This document shows positions 59,200 through 64,000 of a stretch of DNA of 64,000 nt, one piece after another (position 1 is the first letter of the stretch; each line of letters opens with the position of its first letter). A program made the position numbers and the translations under genes. The notes below the pieces were generated by a model. The model searched no databases, was not told the DNA's origin, and saw only the letters and a program-made list of their open reading frames with translations. This stretch comes from Lachnospiraceae bacterium UBA4631 (lineage in GTDB: Bacteria > Bacillota > Clostridia > Lachnospirales > Lachnospiraceae), in the NCBI GenBank assembly GCA_002406015.1, contig DHMX01000015.1, positions 1 through 64,000 of the forward strand. The letters run 5' to 3'.

Positions 59200-60708
59200 A
59201 TGCGTGTTACCAATCAAATGATTAGCAATAATTCGCTGCGGAATTTGCAGACAAGTACGAAGCGGGTAGATACCTTAATTCAGCAATTGACAACCGGACA
59301 GAAGATACAGCGTGCCAGTGAAGACCCGGTTGTGGCAGTTCGGGCATTGAAGCTGCGGAATACCGTAAGTCAGTTGGAACAGTACAAGTCAAAGAATATT
59401 AAAGATGCAGATTCGTGGATGGAGCTGACTGAAAATTCAATTACCAGCATTTCCAACTATATTGAGTATATGTCCGGTTATTGCAATCAGGGAGCAACCG
59501 ATTCCTTTAATAATGATAATCGTTCTGCCATCGCAGAAACCATTCGAGCATATAAGGATATGATTTATGCAGAAGGAAATACAACCTATGCAGACCGTTA
59601 TATATTTTCCGGCTATAAGACGGATACTAGTCTGATATTCAGTGCTACAGAGGCTACAAAATATTCCTATAGTATTACCGAGGAATTAGACAGCAGTAAA
59701 ATAGATGTAAAGACCGTTACCATTAATCCGGTTGACCCGGCAGATTTGGATTCTTATCTGGCAAACACAGCCAATTACGGTACAGCCGATTATCCGGCAC
59801 AGAAGACCGTATATCGTCTGCGGCTTGCATATGACGGACTTTCAGAAACCACCAAACCGACAGTCAGCTATCTGGATGATGCGGGTAACACACAGACCTT
59901 GAACGTAACCAGCACCTATCCGAGTACACAGTCTAAGAATTATTATAAGAACTTAGGGGATGATGAGGTTCGGTACATTCCGGAGACCGGCGAATTGGTA
60001 TTCGGAAAGAATGTATATAATAAGATTCAGAACTCTGATAAGATTACAACGGAATATACAAAGGAAGAATTTAAGCAGAATGACTTAAGACCGGAGCATT
60101 ATTTTAATTGTGTCCAGACAAATAAAAGCTCAGGTGAAAAGGTGAATTTTGAGATTACGGATGATGACCAGAAGATTGAGTATGAAGTGAATTTCAATCA
60201 GATGATACGTGTCAATACCTTGGGAAGAGAATTGATTACCCACGATATGGGACGGTCTATCGAGGAATTAGCCGACAAGGTTGAAGAGGTTGCAGATGCA
60301 GAGAGCCGTCTGGCACAGCTCAAAGGAATGTTGACAAATCCGAAGTATTCCGGTGACGATAAGGCAATCGAACAGTTAAATTATATGATTTCAGATGCCG
60401 AGAACGAAGTGAAAATGAAGAATCAGGAAATGCGGCAGCTTTTCAATTCTCATATTTCCGTATTTCAGGAATTTCAGACAAAGGTAACTGCATTGCAGTC
60501 AGATTCCGGTGCCAGAACCTCAAAGCTGGATATGATTGCATCCAGAGTAACCGAGCAGCATACGAACTTTACGGATTTGATGTCTTCCAATGAAGAAGTA
60601 GAATACGAAGATAAGGCAATTGAATATTCGGCAGCAGCAATTGTATATAATGCGGCATTGCAGGTGACAGGAAATGTTCTGCAGAAATCATTGCTTGATT
60701 TCCTATAG
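59200..60708 (+). CDS. flgL: hook-filament junction protein FlgL
   Basis: The 502-residue protein starts MRVTNQMISNNSLRNLQTSTKRVDTLIQQLTTGQKIQRASEDPVVAVRALKLR, the FlgL signature, and ends with LDMIASRVTEQHTNFTDLMSSNEEVEYEDKAIEYSAAAIVYNAALQVTGNVL. It sits between FlgK and flagellin. It is longer than enterobacterial FlgL because of an extra central domain (about 150-330). GGAGGG precedes the ATG; it is 14 bp after the second flgK. Confidence 0.95.
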   Translation: MRVTNQMISNNSLRNLQTSTKRVDTLIQQLTTGQKIQRASEDPVVAVRALKLRNTVSQLEQYKSKNIKDADSWMELTENSITSISNYIEYMSGYCNQGATDSFNNDNRSAIAETIRAYKDMIYAEGNTTYADRYIFSGYKTDTSLIFSATEATKYSYSITEELDSSKIDVKTVTINPVDPADLDSYLANTANYGTADYPAQKTVYRLRLAYDGLSETTKPTVSYLDDAGNTQTLNVTSTYPSTQSKNYYKNLGDDEVRYIPETGELVFGKNVYNKIQNSDKITTEYTKEEFKQNDLRPEHYFNCVQTNKSSGEKVNFEITDDDQKIEYEVNFNQMIRVNTLGRELITHDMGRSIEELADKVEEVADAESRLAQLKGMLTNPKYSGDDKAIEQLNYMISDAENEVKMKNQEMRQLFNSHISVFQEFQTKVTALQSDSGARTSKLDMIASRVTEQHTNFTDLMSSNEEVEYEDKAIEYSAAAIVYNAALQVTGNVLQKSLLDFL

Positions 60709-60771
60709 AATGATAAAATAGAAGCAGTAGATAGAAGAAACCCGCTCTGGGTATAGTGAAGGAGAGGTTCT

Positions 60772-61230
60772 ATGGTAGCACAGACAAGATTATTTGGGGA
60801 AATTACAATTGAAGATGATAAGGTATTAGACTTTCCGAATGGAATCATAGGAATCGAGGATAAGCATAAGTTTGCCATTATTTATGATGCGGACCGCGGT
60901 TCGGATACAGCAATTCGCTGGTTACAGTCTATGGAGGACCCGTATTTGGCATTGCCGGTGCTGGAGCCGCTTGCAATTCTGGATGAATACAATCCGATTA
61001 TTGAGGATGCATTGCTGGAACCAATCGGGCATCCGGCAGATGAAGACATCGTTGTGCTGTTGACTGTAATTGTATCTTCGGATGTAACGAAGATAACTGC
61101 GAACATGAAGGCTCCAATCGTAATTAATTCAAAAAACTGTAAGGGAGAACAGATTATAGTTGAGAATGAGGATTACGAAGCCAAGTTCAACGTATACGAA
61201 GCAGTACAGAAGCGGAAGGCGGGTGAGTGA
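60772..61230 (+). CDS. fliW: flagellar assembly factor FliW
   Basis: The 152-residue protein has the FliW core: FGEITIEDDKVLDFPNGIIGIEDKHKFAII and LQSMEDPYLALPVLEPL, with VLLTVIVSSDVTKITANMKAPIVIN in the second half. FliW binds CsrA and flagellin in turn, so flagellin translation tracks secretion. GAAGGAGAGG precedes the ATG. Its stop overlaps the csrA ribosome region, indicating coupling. Confidence 0.96.
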   Translation: MVAQTRLFGEITIEDDKVLDFPNGIIGIEDKHKFAIIYDADRGSDTAIRWLQSMEDPYLALPVLEPLAILDEYNPIIEDALLEPIGHPADEDIVVLLTVIVSSDVTKITANMKAPIVINSKNCKGEQIIVENEDYEAKFNVYEAVQKRKAGE

Positions 61231-61232
61231 TT

Positions 61233-61451
61233 ATGTTAGCATTATCCAGAAAACAGGGAGAAGCAGTAGTAATCGGAAGTGATGTGGAAATCACCGTCCT
61301 TGAAATCAAAGGAGAACAGGTGAAACTTGGGATTGCCGCACCAAAATCTGTACCGATATATCGGAAAGAGCTGTATGTACAGATGAAAGAAGCAAATCAA
61401 GAGGCAATTAAACAGGCGAATGCAATCGAAGAACTTCAAAAACTGCTATAA
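61233..61451 (+). CDS. csrA: carbon storage regulator CsrA
   Basis: The 72-residue RNA-binding dimer reads MLALSRKQGEAVVIGSDVEITVLEIKGEQVKLGIAAPKSVPIYRKEL, the full CsrA core. It should repress flagellin translation by blocking the ribosome site and is relieved by FliW. The ATG at 61233 is used; an in-frame GTG at 61227 lies inside fliW. A short terminator-like hairpin follows. Confidence 0.96.
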   Translation: MLALSRKQGEAVVIGSDVEITVLEIKGEQVKLGIAAPKSVPIYRKELYVQMKEANQEAIKQANAIEELQKLL

Positions 61452-61453
61452 GA

Positions 61454-61477
61454 AGCTATTAACTTATAGCTGTTTTT
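61454..61477 (+). terminator. weak terminator after csrA
   Basis: AGCTAT (61454-61459) pairs with ATAGCT (61466-61471), followed by GTTTTTG. The stem is short. A GATATAAT box at 61482-61489 downstream could be part of a flaG promoter. Confidence 0.55.
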
Positions 61478-61560
61478 GTACGATATAATAGATAACGACA
61501 AGGTATGTCGGGCGTTATTGAAGGAACAATAAGGATAACTTTCACATGGAGGTGGAGAAA

Positions 61561-62016
61561 ATGGGAATAGGTGGAATTGAATCAAGTGTAGCGGCAGGAA
61601 ATGTCCGTAGCTTGAATACGAAGACAACAACGGCAGCACCCGAAGTAAATAGTGCATCAAAGGTAGCATATGTTGATAAGCAGACACCGGTTGTGCAGGC
61701 AGCAGAGCAGCATAGTGGTGCCGGAGAGCAGCAGGGCGGCTATGAGAACCAGCAGGCAATGTATGGAGAAGGCGTGCCGATTCAGAATGTATCAAAGGAA
61801 AAGGTTGAGAGTGCGTTACGCGATATTAACGCAAAGATTCGACCAACACATACAGAATGCCAGTTTTCATATCATGAGGATACCAAGAGAATTTCCATTA
61901 AGGTTCTGGACCAGGATACCGGAGAGGTAATTAAGGAGATTCCGCCGGAGAAAACTCTGGATATGATTGCAAAGACATTAGAGCTGGCAGGAATCCTTGT
62001 GGATGAGAAGCGATAG
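61561..62016 (+). CDS. flaG: FlaG family protein
   Basis: The 151-residue protein has a disordered S/T/Q-rich N-terminal half and the FlaG core (CQFSYHEDTKRISIKVLDQDTGEVIKEIPPEKTLDMIAKTLELAGILVDEKR). FlaG influences filament length in several bacteria. The ATG at 61561 follows GGAGGTGGAG; an in-frame ATG at 61546 overlaps that site. fliD follows 11 bp later, the usual pairing. Confidence 0.92.
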   Translation: MGIGGIESSVAAGNVRSLNTKTTTAAPEVNSASKVAYVDKQTPVVQAAEQHSGAGEQQGGYENQQAMYGEGVPIQNVSKEKVESALRDINAKIRPTHTECQFSYHEDTKRISIKVLDQDTGEVIKEIPPEKTLDMIAKTLELAGILVDEKR

Positions 62017-62027
62017 GAGGGATTGCT

Positions 62028-64000
62028 ATGACAATGAGAATGACCGGAATGATATCCGGATTGGATACAGAAACAATTATCAAGCAGATGATTAGCGGAC
62101 ATAAGACCAAAGTGGAAAATGCCCAAAAGGAACAGACAAAGCTGAAATGGAAAAAGGAAGCATGGTCTTCTCTGAATACCAAGCTGTATTCCTTCTACAC
62201 AGGAGCATTGAGCAATTTTAAGTCTGTAGGTACTTATAAGTCAAAGAAGGTAGAAGCAAGTGACAATTCAAAGATAAAGGTTACAAGCAGCAATAATGCA
62301 GTAACCGGTGTCCATACAGTATCTGTAAAGCAGGTTGCAAGCTCTGCATATCTGACAGGAGCAAGCCTGAAGGGACAGAACTTTAATACAACTTCTTATA
62401 CTGCTGCAGAGGATGCCAGTGTTCTGGTAAGTGACCTGAAGGATTCTAAGGGCTATGATTTGGATTTGGATGGCAAGAGCTTTGAGATTTCTTATAAAAC
62501 AACAGATGCATCCGGTGCAGAACAGACCGTTACCAAGACCATTACGGCAACAGTAGGGGCAGACGGTACGCTCCAGAGCATGATTGATAATATGAATCAG
62601 TCCTTGCAGGCAGAAGGAATTGATATGACGGTGTCTTACAATGCTACCATCGGCGGACTGGAGTTCAAAAACAACACTGCAAAAGAGCAGAAGGATGCAG
62701 ACGGAAATGTAACCGGTTATGCCGGAGGCGTTAATTATACCTTAAAGGCAACCGATGAAGCATCTGAGAAGGCACTTGGTATCAGCAAGAGTGGTGTGAC
62801 TGTCAGCCAGCAGACCAACGATACCGGTGATAACATTCTGACTATGAGCAATGCATTTAATACGAAGAAGGTATCAGATACTCCGGCTGCTGTAACCAGC
62901 AGTACCAAGCTGACTGACATGGGAATTGCCAGCGGAACAACTTATACATTGAAGGTTGGAAGCGGAGATTCCGCAAAGACCTATACCTATACCGTAGACC
63001 AGGCAACCACTCTGGCAGGTTTGGCAGCACAGTTCTCTAAGATGGGTGTGTCTGCAAGCTATGATGAGAAGCAGGGAAGATTCTTTGTAAACTCTACAGA
63101 ATCCGGTGCGGACTATGATTTTACCTTGACGGCTGATGATGCAACCGCATTGTCTAAGCTGGGCTTGGATGCAGCATCATCAAATAAGATTGATGCACAG
63201 GATGCAATTGTAGTATATAACGGTGCAACCTTCCAGCAGTCTTCGAATAACTTTAGCTTGAACGGTTTGAATTTCACTGTAAATGATGTAACCGTGACTA
63301 AGGATGACCAGGGCAATATAATCAAGGATGACCCGATTCGTATGACGGTAACAACCGATACGGATACCATATATCAGGCTGTAAAGGATTTTGTAAAGGA
63401 ATATAATTCTTTAATAAAAGAAATGAGTACTTTATATAATGCAGACCGGGCAAAGGGATATGACCCATTGACAACAGACGAAAAGAACGAAATGTCTGAT
63501 AAAGAAGTAGAAGAATGGGAAAAGAAGATTAAGGATTCCCTGCTTCGTCGGGATGATACTATCAGCAGTCTGATGTCTAAAATGCGAACCACTCTGAATA
63601 AATCTGTGGAGTATACAAATTCAGACGGTACGACCAAACGGTATTCACTGGCTTCCTTTGGTATTAATACCGGTAAATGGAATGAATACGGACAGCTTCA
63701 TATTAACGGAGATTCTGAAGATTCTGATTATAAGGATTTGGATGACAGACTTCGGACAGCAATTGAAAATGATCCGGAGGCTCTGATTAATACACTCAGC
63801 ACCTTAGGTCAGGATTTATACAGCAGCTTCCAGGATGCTATGAAGGGTACAGACCTCAGCAGTGCATTGACGTTCTATAACGACAAACAGATGGATAAAG
63901 AAATCAGTTCTTATGATACTAAGATTAAGAAGCTGCAGGATAAGATGAATGACGTAGAGGATCGGTATTATAAGCAGTTTGCGGCAATGGAATCTGCTTT
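62028..64000 (+). CDS. fliD: filament cap protein FliD, cut by the window end
   Basis: The frame from ATG 62028 stays open to the last base, giving at least 657 residues. MTGMISGLDTETIIKQMISGHKTKVENAQKEQTKLKWKKEAWSSLNTKLYSF is the FliD_N signature. KVTSSNNAVTGVHTVSVKQVASSAYL follows, and the right end (LQDKMNDVEDRYYKQFAAMESA) matches the C-terminal FliD coiled coil. FliD caps the filament and folds incoming flagellin. AGGAGGG precedes the ATG. Only about 10-30 residues are probably missing. Confidence 0.95.
   Translation, partial: MTMRMTGMISGLDTETIIKQMISGHKTKVENAQKEQTKLKWKKEAWSSLNTKLYSFYTGALSNFKSVGTYKSKKVEASDNSKIKVTSSNNAVTGVHTVSVKQVASSAYLTGASLKGQNFNTTSYTAAEDASVLVSDLKDSKGYDLDLDGKSFEISYKTTDASGAEQTVTKTITATVGADGTLQSMIDNMNQSLQAEGIDMTVSYNATIGGLEFKNNTAKEQKDADGNVTGYAGGVNYTLKATDEASEKALGISKSGVTVSQQTNDTGDNILTMSNAFNTKKVSDTPAAVTSSTKLTDMGIASGTTYTLKVGSGDSAKTYTYTVDQATTLAGLAAQFSKMGVSASYDEKQGRFFVNSTESGADYDFTLTADDATALSKLGLDAASSNKIDAQDAIVVYNGATFQQSSNNFSLNGLNFTVNDVTVTKDDQGNIIKDDPIRMTVTTDTDTIYQAVKDFVKEYNSLIKEMSTLYNADRAKGYDPLTTDEKNEMSDKEVEEWEKKIKDSLLRRDDTISSLMSKMRTTLNKSVEYTNSDGTTKRYSLASFGINTGKWNEYGQLHINGDSEDSDYKDLDDRLRTAIENDPEALINTLSTLGQDLYSSFQDAMKGTDLSSALTFYNDKQMDKEISSYDTKIKKLQDKMNDVEDRYYKQFAAMESA

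Noticed and set aside
61459..61489. Sigma-28 promoter before flaG
   Set aside because: A CGATAT core is present, but the matching -35 is TTAA rather than TAAA and the -10 lacks the leading GC, so it is too weak to list.

Overview
The window looks like a chromosomal segment of a motile, anaerobic, Gram-positive clostridium, most likely of the family Lachnospiraceae (Roseburia/Agathobacter/Eubacterium-like; genus not decidable by eye). The reasons are the B. subtilis-like flagellar gene order (mbl-flhO-flhP; comF-yvyF; flgM-flgN-flgK-flgL-fliW-csrA), a long Bacillus-type SRP RNA next to tadA, SPKTG/NPKTE-type wall-sorting tails, AgrA/AgrC-like signalling, strong GGAGG ribosome-binding sites, and several protein types I associate with Lachnospiraceae (DUF6128-like, DUF6240-like). 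No tRNA, CRISPR array, insertion sequence or prophage is visible.

Layout. 1-2.5 kb: a wall-anchored beta-helix surface protein on the minus strand. 2.6-6 kb: an unusual XRE-type DNA-binding domain fused to an AlaA-like alanine aminotransferase, then a Gln-rich repeat protein whose ribosome-binding site lies inside a long hairpin. 6-7.5 kb: a GNAT enzyme, tadA and the SRP RNA. 7.7-16 kb: an accessory stretch of small enzymes (HD hydrolase, alpha/beta hydrolase, two GNATs, methyltransferase, ATC hydrolase-like protein, sugar acetyltransferase), an AbiEi/AbiEii toxin-antitoxin pair and an AraC regulator. 16-20.4 kb: a MerR-type regulator divergent from a 1144-residue surface protein that is preceded by a promoter with MerR-type 19-bp spacing. 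20.4-24.5 kb: a LytTR response regulator and GHKL kinase behind a sigma-28-like promoter, followed by two unknown proteins behind a LytTR-type direct repeat. 24.5-27.4 kb: an SdpI/SdpR-like pair, a nitroreductase, a collapsed duplication and an XRE regulator.

From 27.5 kb on, flagellar genes dominate: a possible FliK-like protein, flagellin, a FliS-like chaperone, a DivIVA-like coiled-coil protein, an orphan PAS/GAF protein, mbl-flhO-flhP-flgJ, recD2-comF-yvyF. An insert of about 8.5 kb (46.1-54.6 kb; LysR, alcohol dehydrogenase, aldo/keto reductase, flavodoxin, hydrolase, FMN reductase, symporter, RelE-type toxin-antitoxin) separates yvyF from the late flagellar operon flgM-flgN-flgK-flgK2-flgL-fliW-csrA-flaG-fliD, which runs off the right end.

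How the genes work together. Sigma-28-like promoters (TAAA-N15/16-GCCGATA-like) are visible before flagellin, mbl-flhO-flhP and flgM, and also before the LytTR two-component system and a small membrane protein. This suggests that the latter two are expressed with late flagellar genes. FlgM, FliW, CsrA, FlgN and FliS form the usual regulatory and chaperone set for filament assembly. The candidates most worth testing as something new are the sigma-28/LytTR cluster with its two unknown target genes, the XRE-AlaA fusion with phased operator-like repeats, the hairpin-gated Gln-rich protein, and the in-phase slippery site joining a flavodoxin lipoprotein to a hydrolase.
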